The notes: generated by a model from the sequence alone, not told the origin. A DNA stretch of 64,000 nucleotides from Lagopus muta (GCF_023343835.1 NC_064433.1:135807957-135871956); one strand, 5' to 3'; numbered from the stretch's first letter, positions 1-13,240 are shown. Made by a program: numbers and translations.

Positions 1-523
1 GCTGAACCCAAGCAGAGTAGCATGCAGGCATTTCCAGCCTATGACTGAGTCACCTTCAGAAGTTACAGATTTGCTGGTACATGCCCATAGCAAACACCCA
101 AGATCTGATGGTGACTACAGGGCCATGCATCAAAAAGTAGAGGAGGGCATAATCTAATTCTGTCAAACCAAGAGTGCGAGCTAATTAAAAACGGAAACTA
201 ACCACCAGATCTGCAGTGATAACGTCAAATGAGGACATTGTTGGCATTTGATTACTTCTCTCTCAGCATCCTATCCTTCCAGATGGGAATTATTTGTACT
301 TGGATATGTGCTAAGTCTTTCATTAGTGTGCTTAGAAATTTATAGATGAAAAGATATACACAAGGCAAAAATAGCAACAATTATTATTTCTATGGTGATC
401 TTTTCCATTAGTAAACGTTTAAAAATATGCACAATATGCTAAGTATGAGGCTTTAGTACTTCCTTCATTTAACTCTATTATTACTTTGCAGTATATGTAC
501 TTCATTTCTTTTGCTTTATCTGG
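1..523. other. Intergenic, no gene seen
   Basis: AT-rich single-copy DNA ahead of the first CR1 element. I see no splice-flanked coding segment, RNA gene or tandem repeat here. The short open frames on both strands look like chance. Confidence 0.6.
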
Positions 524-1036
524 AGTAGTGCGTCCAGGCCTGCGGCCTCCAGCACAAGAAAGATGTGGAACTCTTGGAACCAGTCCAGAGGAGGACCATA
601 AGATGATCAGATGGCTGGAGCACCTTTCCTGTGAAGAAAGGTTGAGGGAATTGGGCTTGTTTAGCTTGGAGAAGGCTCTGGGGAGACCTTACTGTGGCCT
701 TCCAATATTTGAAGGGAGTATATAAACAGGAGGGGGAACGGCTGTTTCCAAGGGTGGATAGTGATAGGACAAGGGGGAATGGTTTTAAACTGAGACAGGG
801 GAGGTTTAGGTTAGATGTTAGGAGGAAGTTTTTCACACGAGGGTTGTGATGCACTGGAACAGGTTGCCCAAGGAGGTTGTGGATGTCCTATCTCTGGAGG
901 CATTCAAGGCCAGGCTGGATGTGGCTCTGGGCAGCCTGGTCTGGTGGTTGGTGACCCTGCACATAGCAGGGGGTTGAAACTAGATGATCACTGTGGTCCT
1001 TTTCAACCCAGGTCATTCTATGATTCTATGATTCTG
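524..1036 (+). mobile_element. CR1 LINE fragment, 3' end
   Basis: A 5'-truncated CR1 retrotransposon in sense orientation. It begins in the end of the reverse-transcriptase frame (the stretch that reads like VQRRATKMI / GLFSLEK in intact copies), passes through the 3' UTR (GGCCAGGCTGGATG, then GATGATCACTGTGGTCC), and ends in the diagnostic ATTCTATG octamer repeats at about 1017-1036. The reading frame is broken, so this is a dead copy. Its last 140 bases closely resemble the copy at 32724-32879. Confidence 0.9.
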
Positions 1037-2171
1037 CAATCTCTGTGACAGACTCACTGTGAACTAGATCCTGCTGAACTAAGTGATATACAGAAAAGGA
1101 GGAGATAAGCACTGCCCCAGCCCTTTAATCTGTTGGCAGTATGAAGAAGAGGAAACAATCAAAGGCTGACACAAAGGCAGTCAGTGCAATTGGCAGTAGT
1201 GTTACTAGCCTGCTGTTACTGCTGCCGGACAGCATGGTAAAATGGGATTTTAAGGAAAGGCTGTGAGGAAGGTCAGGAGGGGCCTTCGGTGATGCCTGTG
1301 GGGAATGGCTTTCTAAGAGAAAGGGAAGAAGTCTCAATACTTCTCATCAAGGTATTTCAGGCCTAGCACAGGACCACTCACGTAGGGGTACTGCAGAGGG
1401 TCATGGTTGCAATACAAAAGAAACACAAATAGGTTGTGAAATTTTGTTTAGTTACCCTTCGCATAGAAAATGCTGTACAAACTGAGAAGTATCTTGAAAA
1501 GCCTTCTGTTTCCAATGTTCCTCATCACATTTAGTCAAATGATCACAAAAGCTTGTTTGTACAGCAGTTCCACAAAGATTTGCATTTATATCCACAAAGA
1601 AAGGGCACAAGACTGAAGGTTTGCCTCTTACTGTTACTAATTTGCTGTTGCTGTTGTTTGTTCACGTATGTGAATGGTTGCTTTGTACAATTTTTATACC
1701 TACTGTTCTGCAGTCATTTCCTGGATCATCATCTCATGTTTCCTGAAGCAGATCACAAACCAGGGATTTTCCCTAACCCCATGTCTGGAAGTGGGTTCAA
1801 CTGTATTTGAAATAGCTTAAATGTCACCCAGCTAATGGCTGCTACCACCTCCAGTAACAGAGCAAGGAGTGGGAAGACAATGAGTTTGGAGTATCTCTGC
1901 TCAGTTGAGCCACAGCTGACAGCTACAACCTGCCATGGCGGCAGCACAGCAGCAGGCCGTGCTGGAAGTCTTAGCAGAAGAGACAGACTTTTCAGTTAGG
2001 AAAACGCACAAAGCTTTCAAACCAATTCCCTCTGATGATACTTTTATGTTCCATGTGATTGTGCAGCAGGGAACTCAAATGCTTTGCTGCTTTGTATTAG
2101 AAAGAATGGAATTCAGGTTACAAAAGTCATGCGGCGCTACATTCGAAGTCAAGACCGGTGCAAAAAATCAT
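1037..2171. other. Intergenic, no gene seen
   Basis: Single-copy sequence between two CR1 copies. No recognisable coding exon, RNA gene or simple repeat. Confidence 0.55.
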
Positions 2172-2424
2172 CGAATCATAGAATCACAGAATCACTGAGG
2201 TTGGAAAAGACCTTAAAGATCACGGAGTCCAACCACAAGCTAACCATCCTACCCTACCTCTAACAACCCTTCTCTAAATCATGTCCCTGAGCACCACATC
2301 CAAATGGTTTTTAAGCACATCCAGGGATGGTGACTCAACCACCTCCCTGGGGAGCCAATTCCAGTGCTTAACAACCCCTTCTGTAAAGAAGTTTCTCCTG
2401 ATATCCAACCTAAACCTCCCCTGC
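2172..2424 (-). mobile_element. CR1 LINE fragment, 3' end
   Basis: Antisense CR1 end: it starts with the degenerate AATCATAGAATCACAG repeats, followed by GGTTGGAAAAGACCTTAAAGATC and GGGATGGTGACTCAACCACC. It closely resembles, in opposite orientation, the copy at 34292-34512, so both belong to one subfamily. Confidence 0.9.
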
Positions 2425-5418
2425 AAAGAGGGATGATGAAAAATGTCAGAGACGTTGCATGTTTTCTTAGAAGATATTGGAGCAAATTTGGCCGTATTTT
2501 CTCTGAGAACAATGTGGTGAGCTGTTACAACCTCTCTATTTTGAGAATTTTTACATTTCGTATGTCCTAAATCGAATGCTCTAATTCCTTCTGAAGAACA
2601 TTATATTCTTTCCATAATACATCCTCTGACTCAGATGCCGAAAATCTGTTGCTAAAGCCTGCTGTCTATATTACCTGCCAGTATACTGAAAATGAGTAAT
2701 GCTGAGAAGTAGAACAAATGTCCCTAAAGGGGAAGAAAACCCCTCTTTTCTTAGGAATGGAAAGCTTGATAAGGAGCAGAAATTGTTTAACAGGCCTTGC
2801 TTATTAACAAGAAAAGACAAAAAGATGTCTTAGGAGAGTTACAACCAGCACTAAGGACTTTGACTTAGAAAGAGACAGGGAGATAGAGACTAAGAGTCTA
2901 GAAAGACAGGCTAGAACAGCAGGCTGCTTCAGCACTAGACAAAGGCAATATAAAGCGAGGAATTCCCACATCTCAAAGCTTCAATATCACTCGTGCATTA
3001 ATATTATCTAAGAGACTGCATTTAGTGTGACACCATCTTCCCACTCAAAGTTAGACCAAGTGCCCCTTCTGTCTGCCTGTCCCAGACATGTCAATCCTGC
3101 CAGTCCAATCCATGCCTTAGAGTCTCTCTTGTCATCAGTTAAGCACCTCTGAGGTTCTCATCATTTCACTCAGCACAGTCTACACAAATGTAGTAAGTAT
3201 TGTGCAAAAACAGGAAGCACAGTGTGGCCATTCCTGGTGGAATTTTGGGATGGGACATGAGTTTTAACCAAACCCTGCATTGCATACATTGTTAATATCA
3301 AAGGACTTTGAATACGCATTGAACAATCCATGGGCTTAGATGTAACATGTACTATCATTTCCAGGCATGTTTCTGGAGTAGACTGAGCTTTGATGCCAAT
3401 GAATGAGAAGGGACACCCTTTGAGGGAAGAGGATCCTTTCAGGAAAGTAAATAAAGACAGAGGAGGACTGAGAACTCGTGCACAGCTGATGAGGCTGCTC
3501 AATACTAGGAGAAGGGGCTGTGAGTGGGGAGTTTGTCAGGATCTGCTGATAACCAGCACTGAACATCAAAGTATAGCATTTCTCTAGATACAGGGCAGCA
3601 TAAGGCCTTGCCACTTGGTTCTGAAATACCGACAAAGAGCAGCTGGGTCACACTTTAATATGGATTTAACAGGCATGCTGCTACAAGAGCTAAACCATAG
3701 CAATTGTTTCTTGCTGGAAGGAATCCTCACTGTCACTTGCTGAACAAAACACAAGTTCCAGTATTTTTTCCATACACTGAAACTAATTCTTAAGGTCTAC
3801 ATACTTTCTCAGAGAAGAGTTGTCAGATATGGAGTACACTGGAGGAATACTTCACCTCTTCAGGGAATGTGCTTGCAGAGAAAAATAGGCCCAGTGAACC
3901 CACCTAGAAGAGGTTAATCTTTGGAGGAGAAGCTAATGATGGATTACAGTGGCAAGGAACAGCCTATAAAGTCCTATAAAGTATTTCTGAATCCCTGCAC
4001 TAACTCAGAGCACCTTGGTCTGGTGCCAGCACTTCATGCACCCATCATATTTGTGAACAGGCAACAGACAGAACCTAAAAACAACACACGCCGTCTTACA
4101 TCAATCACGTTACAGTTATTGTGGACACGTTACGTGTGGGTGACAGAATGATGCTGTTGCTGGGAAAAATGCAGATATACTTCACAACATGAATCTACTC
4201 CCACTCCTCCAGAGGAACACGAGAAGCCCTGCATTTCCCAAGACATTTTAAAAGATAATTCTAACTTCTGCTTCTCTTTCTTTACGTTACTAGACAGAGA
4301 GAAGGTGTAATAAGGATAATGCCTCTCCAGTAATAAATCAGTTCTGAACCAACTTCCCCTTGGAGGAGCTAAAGCTAAATTTTCCAGATTTATTTCTGAA
4401 CATAGAGAGGTGGATGTGTCTTGCTCAAGTACAGCTTTGTAGGATGATCTGATCCAAAAATGGTTGCTTAGGCTTCCTGTATGGAGGTGGGTGTCTGAAA
4501 CAAGGCAGATGACACGTAGGAGATGCCTACACACAGTAGCTGTGCCCCAAACATGGGAGGAGCCCAAGCCCTGGTCTGGGATGACACAGCAGTACGTGGA
4601 TGGCTGTGGTCAGATGGGGAATTCCACGAAGGGCAACTAATCCTTTGTGGGGAGCGCAGTGCTTTGAGCAGGGTGCCAGGTCCCAGTTTCTCCTCTTCTA
4701 GGCACACAGCCCCATGGCTGCCAGGATGCCTCCAGAAGTTGGAAGTTAGTGAGAAGTGGATATTATTGCTTCGGAGGCTGGCAGCCAGCTAATCCCTACA
4801 TGAAGTGGCAGCTGCCATTGAGCTCAAGAAATATGCACTTCACCACACACCTTGGAGCACCCGACCCAAGTGCCAACATTTCCAGCTCTGGGAGACAAGT
4901 GGAGGGCAAACTTCCTGGGACAGCACAGGGCAAACCTTCAGCTGTGACTGAAGGGTGGGAGACACACTGTATGAAAAAGCTTTGTGTGGGAATGATACCT
5001 ACCTTCACATCTCTGCTCTCAGTTCAGGCTTTTCTGCTGCCCTGATGCCAGCCGATCTGGAATGACTCACCACAGCGCGATGAAGCAGCAAACTGTGAGC
5101 ACATTTCCCCGTGTTATCTAATGGTGATGCATTGGGGATGTTAATTAGAGAATCATCCTCACCCTCTCAGACTTTCTCCAGTGGAAACTGACTGCTAGGT
5201 GATTGTGAAACCGATGATCTGATAGCCACAAAAGCATTTAAGCTTACACACTGCCCTGCAGGTCACCTGCTAGGTAGCAATAACCACAAATATGTAAACA
5301 ATGTAAAAAATGTAAAAAATGCAATAGATTAAAAAAAAAATCCAACTTCTTTTTTCTTTGTGAAAGTTTGCAGACTGTGCTGTTAACTCCTCTGAGGCCA
5401 TAACAAAGCAGCAGATAT
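2425..5418. other. Intergenic, no gene seen
   Basis: Three kilobases of unique sequence. The 4.5-5.05 kb part is somewhat richer in G+C and has overlapping short open frames on both strands, but none resembles a known protein or shows codon structure I can support. A short direct duplication (CCTATAAAGT twice, about 3964-3983) is the only repeat noticed. Confidence 0.5.
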
Positions 5419-5540
5419 AGAATTGCAGAATCATAGAATTGCTCAGGTTGGAAAAGACCTTCAAGATCATCAAGTCCAACTGCGACCTAACCATACTACC
5501 CTAACTCTAACAAACCTCTGCTAAATCACATCCTTGAGCA
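5419..5540 (-). mobile_element. CR1 LINE fragment, extreme 3' end
   Basis: Antisense CR1 of about 120 bases: GAATCATAGAATTGCTCAGG, then GTTGGAAAAGACCTTCAAGATC and the CTAACCATACTACCCTAAC stretch. It belongs to the same group as the copies at 2172 and 29449. Confidence 0.85.
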
Positions 5541-5724
5541 AATACTCATGTCAAAGAGCTGTGGATGGGGAATGAAAGCAATTTGCTGCCAAGGATGGCA
5601 GCAAAATCATATACCATCTCAAAGCAGGTCATTTCTGCAAGCACAGACAGCCACACAGGCTGGAGTCCTAGCAGTGAATGGTACCTCTATTTTTTTTGTC
5701 TCTGGAAGAGTATTTGCTTCCTGT

Positions 5725-5974
5725 TCATAGAATCATAGAATCACAAGGTTGGAAACAACCTATAAGATCATCTAGTCCAACCATCTCCTCATCACCATTG
5801 CCACCACAAGCTACTAAATCATATCATGCAGCACATCATCTAGACACATCTTGAACACTGCCAGGGATGGTGACTCCACCACCTCCCTGGGCAACCATTC
5901 CAGTGCCTGACCACTCTGAGAGAAATAGTTCTTTCTTATGTCTAATCTAAATCTCCTCTGATACAACTTGCGGC
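5725..5974 (-). mobile_element. CR1 LINE fragment, 3' end
   Basis: Antisense CR1: ATAGAATCATAGAATCACAAGG at the 3' end, AGATCATCTAGTCCAACC, GGGATGGTGACTCCACCACC, and ATGTCTAATCTAAATCTCC. Non-coding remnant. Confidence 0.9.
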
Positions 5975-6106
5975 CATCTATACAGCAAGGAGAGTTCTGT
6001 GTTTTTTTGTTTTTCCTTTTCCAATGCATTTGGAGCTCTAGATTGCAAATACTATTTCTGTGGATAAAAAAGGAACACAGCTTAAAGGAACTTAATGAAA
6101 CCTGAT

Positions 6107-6632
6107 CACAGAAACACAGAATGGCCTGGGTTAGAAGGGACCTCAAAGATCATGAATCTCCAACCCCCCTGCCACATGCAGGGCCACCAACCTCCCCATT
6201 TAACACTAGACCAAGCTGCCCAGGGCCCCATCCAATCTGGCCTTGAACACCTCCAGGGATGGGGCCTTCTTTTCTCCGGGCTGAACAAGCCCAGCTCCCT
6301 CAGCCTGTCTTTGCAGGGGAGGTGCTCCTGTCCTCTGATCATCTTTGTGGCTCTCCTCTGGACCCTCTCCAACAGCTCCCTGTCTTTCTTGTACTGGGGC
6401 TCCAGACCTGGACACAGCATTCCAGGTGGGGCCTCACAAGAGCAGAGTAGAGAGGCACAATCACCTCCCTGTCCCTGCTGGCCACCCCTCTTCTGATGGA
6501 GCCCAGGATACCATTTGCTTTCCGAGCTGCAGGAGCACACTGCTGGCTCATGTTAAGCTTTTCATCCATCAGGAACCCCTGGTCCTTCTCTGCAGGGCTG
6601 CTCGCAAGGGCTGCTCCTTCCAGTCTGTATGG
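6107..6632 (-). mobile_element. CR1 LINE fragment with internal deletion
   Basis: Antisense CR1 that includes the C-terminal end of the reverse-transcriptase ORF on the minus strand ([12 protein letters not shown] is readable around 6400-6470). It lacks roughly 200 bases of the usual 3' region: the GGGATGGGG motif at 6255 runs directly into TTTTCTCCGGGCTGAACAAG. The frame is also interrupted between 6339 and 6569, so it is inactive. Confidence 0.9.
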
Positions 6633-7038
6633 ATGCCTTGGATAAGGATTACTCTAATCATGGTTGATAGCTCACGCCAGAAAATAACCTTGGTTTCAAT
6701 TGTTTATAACTTTAAACAGATGGTCTGAAATTTTCCATTCTGACTTCAGTTTGATTTAGTGAAATGTTTGGAGGGGGGAGAGGTAGCCTCTGTTCTTGTC
6801 AGCTGTGAGAGATCGGGTGCTATGACAAGGGACACCAAGGGACACTTGCTTTTCATGTTAAAAATATAAAGGTTGCAGTGTCACCATCCTCAGCAGGAAG
6901 GAATGGCAGTTGGACAGGAAACGTGCTTTTCCTTAGAATCAGGTTACAAATGTCTGAAAAAATAGGCTGGATATGCTCAGTAAAGACCTCCTAGGGACTT
7001 CTATCTTAATTTTCATACAGGACATGAAACTACTCAAG
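6633..7038. other. Intergenic spacer, no gene seen
   Basis: About 400 bases between two CR1 copies. No coding or RNA feature recognised. Confidence 0.5.
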
Positions 7039-7287
7039 TGTCCAAAGGAGGGCTACGAAGATGGTGAATGTTCTGAAGGGGAAAAAGTATGGGGAGCAGC
7101 TGAGGCCCCTGTGTATGCTCAGCGCAGAGCAGAGGAGCTGAGGGGAGGCCTGATGGTGGCTGCAGCTTCTCACAGGGAGCGGAGGGGCAGCGCTGAGCTC
7201 TGCTCTGTGTGACAGCGACAGGGCCCGAGGGAACGGCATGGAGCTGTCAGGGAAAGGGGCTGCACCAGGGAGTGGTCAGGCCTTGGA
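7039..7287 (+). mobile_element. CR1 LINE fragment, 3' end cut short
   Basis: Sense-strand CR1 of a subfamily typified by GCAGAGCAGAGGAGCTGAGG, GGCGGCTGCAGC-like and GGAGCGGAGGGGCAGCGCTG motifs. It stops before the usual octamer tail, exactly where the opposite-strand copy starts at about 7291. This suggests that the later insertion interrupted it. Confidence 0.75.
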
Positions 7288-7290
7288 AAA

Positions 7291-8412
7291 GAATCACAAA
7301 ATCACAGTAGGGATTAGGAGGGTCCTCTGGAAATTATCAAGTCCAACTCTCCTGCTGAAGCAGGCTCCCTACAGCAGTTTGCAGATGAAAGCATCCAGGC
7401 AGGTTTTGACCCCAACCCCTCTGGGCAGCCTGTTCCAGTGCTCTTCACCCTCAAAGTCAAGTTCTTCTTTCTCATGCTCATATGGAACTTCTTGTGTTTC
7501 AGTTTGCACTCGTTGCCCCTTGTTCTGTCCTTGGGCACCACCAAAAAGAGCCTGGCGCCATCCACTTGACTCCCACCCTTAAGATATTTATAAGCATTGA
7601 CAAGATCTGTTCTCAGACTTCTCCAGGCTGAACAGCCCCAGGTCTCAGCCTGTCCTCATACAGGCGATGCTCCAGGCCCCTCACCATCTTTGTGGCCTTC
7701 CACTGGGCTCTCTGCAGCAGCTCCCTGTCTTTCTTGAATTGAGGAGCCCAAAAACAGACGCAGTATTCCAGATGTGGCCTCACCAGGGCAGAGTAGAGGG
7801 GGAGGATCACCCCCCTTGATTTCCTGGCCATGTTCTTTTTAAGGTACCCCAGAACCTGACTGGCCTTCTTGGCCACCAGGGCACACTGCTGGCTCATGGC
7901 CAGCCTGTTGTCCACCAGGACACCCATGTCCTTCTCTGTAGAGCTCTTCTCCAGGAGGTCAGCCCCCAACCTGTCCTGATGCATGTGGTTATTCCTCCCC
8001 AGATATAGGACTCTGTACTTGCTCTTGTTGAAACTCAAAATGTTCCTCTCTGCTCAACTCTGTGGTCTGTCCAGGTCTCACTGTAGGGCACCGCAGCCTT
8101 CTGGTGTGTCAGCCACTCCTCCCAGCTTCATATCATCAGCAAACTTGCTGAAGGTGGACTCTATCCCTTCATCCAGGTGACTGGTGAAGTCATTAAATAA
8201 GACTAGACCCAGCACCCTTGGGAACACTGCTAGATGCAGGCCTCCAACCAGACTCTGCGCCCACTGATTACAATTCTCTCAGCTCTGCCATTCAAACTGT
8301 TCTCAATCCACCTAACCGTCCAATCATCTGTTCCACATTTCTTAAGCTTACCTATAAGGACGTTATGGGAAACATTGTCAGATGGTCTCCCGAGGGCAAT
8401 GGTCACAGCCCC
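7291..8412 (-). mobile_element. CR1 LINE, longest copy in window, RT C-terminus
   Basis: A 1.1-kb 5'-truncated CR1 on the minus strand. The region 7613-8038 reads as the C-terminal part of the CR1 reverse transcriptase: a CRVLHLG-like start, LGADLLE, EKDMGVLVDN, and [14 protein letters not shown] are visible. The frame then shifts and continues as DGARLF...FHMSMRK near 7314-7565, so the ORF is broken. The endonuclease domain is absent. Sequence up to about 8410 still matches CR1 coding sequence, where an opposite copy begins. Confidence 0.9.
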
Positions 8413-8415
8413 AAG

Positions 8416-8560
8416 CTACTGGAGTACAAGAAGCATTTGGCCAATGCTCTCAGACATAGAGTTTAATTTTTGGGCAGTTCTGCATGGAGCCAGGTGTTGG
8501 AGTTGATTATCCTTGTGGGTCTCTTCTAGCTTGGGATGTTCTGTGCTTCTGTGATTTTCT
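8416..8560 (+). mobile_element. CR1 LINE fragment, 3' tail
   Basis: A short sense-strand CR1 end: GGAGTACAAGAAGCATTTGG, CAATGCTCTCAGACATAGAG, then GATTATCCTTGTGGGTCTC and a decayed octamer tail (TTCTGTGCTTCTGTGATT). It abuts the minus-strand copy tail-on and completes a composite cluster of three CR1 pieces. Confidence 0.75.
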
Positions 8561-11500
8561 GGACACATCTCCAACTTCGAGCTGGGTAAGTCATCCCCGG
8601 TAAAATCAGTTCCTTCGTATTCTTGGCCATCCTGAGTACAGCTGAGGAGCCGAGACCAGGATTCTTTTCTCTCCAGAATTTTGAGTTTCAGAAAGAAGCT
8701 AAGAAAAATTCTTCCCTACAGGGCTTATATTGGGTTATCTGGCTTGATTAGAGAAAAGGTCAAATGCCAGCTGCCCCAAAAACTGGTCTCTGTTCTTTGA
8801 CAATGATACTCTGGTGTGATCCCTTGGCTGTTTTTGTCCCAGGCCTTCTGTACAGCCAGAGCAAATGACTCTGTGACTGTGCCATTGGTGACCCTTGGAA
8901 TGCTGATTAGATGAGAACCAGGTGCTTTGCACTGAGGAAACTCTTCCTTGGGCATATTCTTATCTAACAGCAGTGATGGATCCCCACTATTTCTAGCTGC
9001 TGCCAGCACAGCAGGGAAGGAGCCTGAATTTATGCATGAGGAGATACGAGCACTTGTCCTAACAAAGAAAACTGCTAAAGCAAAATGCACAGAAAATGAT
9101 GGCTGGAACGCAGAATAAAGAGCAATCTGAAGTTTACCAGGTAGCTGCATTGTAAGAGAAAGATATCAGTACCATATAGGGTTGAAATAAGATTGAACTC
9201 ATAAGAAATATAAGATATCCCACCATATTCTGATGACATGTAATACATTTTTGTTAAGATACAATTGTGCCTCATTTGTTTTAATATCAAATCAACAAGA
9301 AAGCTTTCTTCTACATTAATGAACTTGAATCCCAGCAAGTTTGCTGTGTGAGTAAAAACACAAGAGGAGGGCAGGATCACAAAATAATACCCACTCATCA
9401 ATCACACTGCCAGGGGATCTTGTTTCCAGCCCCCTGGATAAGTTAGTATTTCTCCCTAGAGTCCTGCTCACATAAGTGCCAATCAGCTCAGTCAGGGGAA
9501 GCACAGAGCCGTCTCAAGAGCATGAGCTGGGTCTGAAGCTCAGGAAAATCAACACTTCACCACTGTTTCTAACAGCACCCATGCGGAAACAGCCACCAGA
9601 AAATGGCCTCATCTGTCTCTAAGCACTGCAGCTTCTTAAATCTCTAAATCAGCAATAAGCTTTTGCTCTCCTTTAGTAAACTGTTATGAAAACTGAAACA
9701 TCTTTAACGTATCCTTGTTTTTTTCAATCTGCCAGTGGTGCTTGTGGCAGCGGACTGGAATGATTGCAGCAATAGGCAGAGGAGCCAGAGAGCTCTGGCC
9801 AAACGCCAGCCAGCTCGCATCCTCTCCAGTAACCAAGTTATGAGCATCAGGGAAATGATGTCCTTTCAAAGAAAACCGCTGAGGTCAACTGCTGAAATCT
9901 GTTGTTTGATGGGTTTTTAAGTACTTCTCTCCAGACTGCAGATGAAAGACACCAGGATAGGTTGAAGCACTTTTCGAAAGAGGGCACACTGTATGTTAAG
10001 GTGTTGGAAGCCCGTGGTTCTTGCTCCTCTGTTCTTTGAGTGAGATTATCTGTGAGCCAGCCAGGGCCCAATGAGTCACTGCTAAGGTCAGATGACAGCT
10101 TGTCTTCAGTGAGGGTCAGACCAAATCCTGATGCTTCACTTTTCTTGCTGATAGCGGGGTGGTAGGACAGAAGTCATGTGAGTTCATTGATAATCAGCCA
10201 AGAAAATAATGTTTGTGATCAGTTAGCCTAAGCTTCTTCAAAACTGTCTCTAGAATTCCCTGAGTTTCAGTTTGAACCAAAGTTGTTCCTTCAAACAGGA
10301 ATTCATGCAGGGAGTCTGCTGGCTTAATGCTGTGTATGTTTGGGAAGAGATGAGGAACTGAACCATAACAGCTTGCTATGAGATTAAAAAAAAACAACAA
10401 AACAGACAGAAGGAAGACTTGGTTTTAAATATGATAGTGACAATAAAAACATTCACATTTGTTCCAGTAAATTTAGCATCCAGAGTGAAGCTTTAAATGC
10501 TACATCTTTTTTTTTTTATTATTCGTTATTGTTATTCATGGTGAACTTGCATATTTTGAATGAAAAACATTCTGAAAGACATGGAGAAAATAATTTAAGA
10601 AAACAACTTTAATGTTAATATGCTTCAGTTGCTAACTGTGACCGGTATCATCCCGTCTCATCTCACCTATGCTATCCTAGGTATGTTTTCACCATGCTCA
10701 TTAGAGAGGAATGTGAATGCCTTCTAACCATGCACTAAATGATGCCTCCAGCAGCTGTCATACCTCATTTGCTCTCTTCCCTTATCATCTCCCCAAGGCG
10801 AGATGAGTATCTGTAATGTTTTGATAGAGGTGTTTTCAGATGTACGTGCTGTTTATATTAGGTTGGACAGATGGAAGAAGTACACTTGATACTTGCAGTG
10901 AATGACAACACTTTTGTGTGATTCTAAATGTCATCTTCGTTGTCTGCTGTATATATTTCAACACTTGTTTTCACATTTTGTGGCTTTAAGCCCCTGTCCC
11001 TAACACAAACTGCTTCATACTTCTTTTTCCAGAGCCCTCTATGAACTATTTTTGTGATCATATATTAAAACATTGCTTGCTGTACATTGGTGGAAATAGT
11101 GAGGGCTGTCTCAGTTGGACCAGGACATCTGGTCCGTGCGGCTCTCCTAGTGTGGGCTGCTTACTGCCACAGATTTATTCCCATGGGCTGTGCTGACATA
11201 AGCACTAAGGACCCATCCTTGGGGGCTGTGCTGCTTTAACTAAAATTTGCCTGATTGCACTGCTGCAAAGGCTGCACAGATGAGCCTTCATGGCCTGAAA
11301 TCCCAGTGAAGTGCTTTTGACTCAGGGCCACGCTGAAGAAAGGCAAGACTCTGCTTGTTTAGTCAGCAGATGAAAGTTGTCATACTAGAAATACCATTAC
11401 GGCAAGATTAGCAGTGTATGGAACTTGTAATAATTAGTTACCCTACCAGCATATAAATCACAGGACAAACTGCTGACAAAAACTTTTATATACTTGTAGT

Positions 11501-12938
11501 GAATGGAAGTTAAGATGATGGCTGTTTTCAAAACCAGGAGGAGGTCTGACAATTTCTGTTTGACCTCTGACACATCTCGTGGGATGGACATTTTTTTCCT
11601 CAGAGGCTTATGATAAAATTCCCATGGTGGTTCACTAGGGCTCTTTTGTCAGAGCTTAGCCAAACATCTGCAGGATATCAGGCTGCAATATATACAGATT
11701 AAATCAGCCCTGGATAAAGAATCAGTGCTCTCCTGCAAAGCATTAAAAAGGAGGTGTTCTTTATGAGTCTGGCAAAAGAACATGAAGCATTGAATAAACT
11801 CTTGTAATTTAGGGAAGGGGAGTCTTTGTGCTATTTTTGTTTAAAAGTTTTGTTTAAAATGGGAACAGATGGAAGCGAGGTGTACTTCCCTCATGGAAAA
11901 AGTGTGCCCCATAGCAGCACTGCTGCTGGAACAAGAAAATCTGATGGTACATGTGGTACTCTTCTGGTGAACCATGCAGCTGGAGGAGTTCTCAGATGGG
12001 ACACCAGTGCCCATCACATTGCAGCCACATGTGGCAGTTCTGACATGTATGGATAATCCATGACAGCCCAATGGCTGCATTCAGAGAGACTCAGGCTCTC
12101 AGCAAACTTGCATGCAAGTTTCCAACTGATGTGGCCCATGAAGACCATCCGCCACGTCTCTGCAAGGTGTTTCCTATGCAGCCATGATCTTCAAATGCAG
12201 AGTCCCTGAGCAACTGTAAGCACAAATTACATGTTTATTTGTTACATTATTTTTAAAGTAAATGGACACTCCAGAATAGCTTTCAATGAAGCTACTTATT
12301 TAAAGAGCTTACAAGCACAGGGTCTCTGCTAGGCTAAGCCATCCCTGGCAGAACCGACAGGAGAGTCTGGACAACATGCTCCAACCAGACAGATAATGCC
12401 AGAAGGGATGCATTCTGCTCTTTCCATCTACCAGGACTCTGAGAACAGAGGCTCCTGGATGCCCAGAGCAGTGGTGTCTGCTGCATTATCACCCGTGAGT
12501 ATGTGGGGAGGAGGGGCAGAACAGGGCTCCTGTTACACAGCTGTGCTCCACAGAGTCTGCCGAGGGAGCACTGAGCCGTGGTATCCCTGTGCCTTCTTCT
12601 GGAGCTGGTTTATAGAGAAAAAGAAGCCAGTTCGGAAATGCACATTAAAACAGAACCCAGTAAATGTGGTGGTTTTTCCCTACCAGAGTGTTTTTCTGTG
12701 GTTTTACATGCACCGGTAAGTGCTACTTGAGCCCTGTGCGTTTGGTGCTGCCTGCAGTGAGGCTGTTAAACACACACTCATCATCGTAGTCCAAATAACT
12801 ACACCACCATAACCAAGTGTGTGACACGATTCATGTTTAAGTTGGGAAAGCACAAGTGTCCAAGCAAAGATTAGGGAAGCATGGGCATCTTAGAGAAGCG
12901 GGGGCATTTACAATAAAAAATATATTACAATGTGAGGT
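8561..12938. other. Intergenic, no gene seen
   Basis: The longest repeat-free block left of CHAMP1. I looked for splice-bounded coding segments and RNA genes on both strands and found none I could support. Local composition is AT-rich with T-runs near 10508. Short open frames (for example 8725-9150 minus) have no family resemblance. Confidence 0.5.
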
Positions 12939-13240
12939 AGAATCATAGAATCATCGAATCGTAGAATCATAGAATCGTCAAGGCTGGAAAGAGCTCTCAG
13001 ATCATCCAGTCCAACCATCAGCCCACCCCTACCATTCCCACTGACACGTCTCTCAGTGCCACATCCACACGGTTCTTAAACACCTCAGGGATGGTGACTC
13101 CAACACCTCTCTGGGCAGCCTGTGCCACTGCCTCACCATTCCTTCTGAGAAGAAATGTTGCCTAACACCCCACCCCAACCTCCCCTAGTGCAACCTGAGG
13201 CCATTACTTTCCATCCTGTTGCTGTTACTGGGAGAAGAGG
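12939..13240 (-). mobile_element. CR1 LINE fragment, 3' end
   Basis: Antisense CR1 beginning with an extended octamer tail (four copies of AATCATAGAATC-type units at 12939-12985), then GGCTGGAAAGAGCTCTCAGA, GGGATGGTGACTCCAACACC and GCAACCTGAGGCCATTAC. Confidence 0.9.

Noticed and set aside
4130-5045. Cluster of overlapping open frames on both strands
   Set aside because: No homologous family recognised and no consistent splice sites; the frames conflict with each other.
7613-8038. A 141-codon frame that looks like a protein gene
   Set aside because: It is the C-terminal part of the reverse transcriptase of a truncated CR1 LINE, not a host gene.
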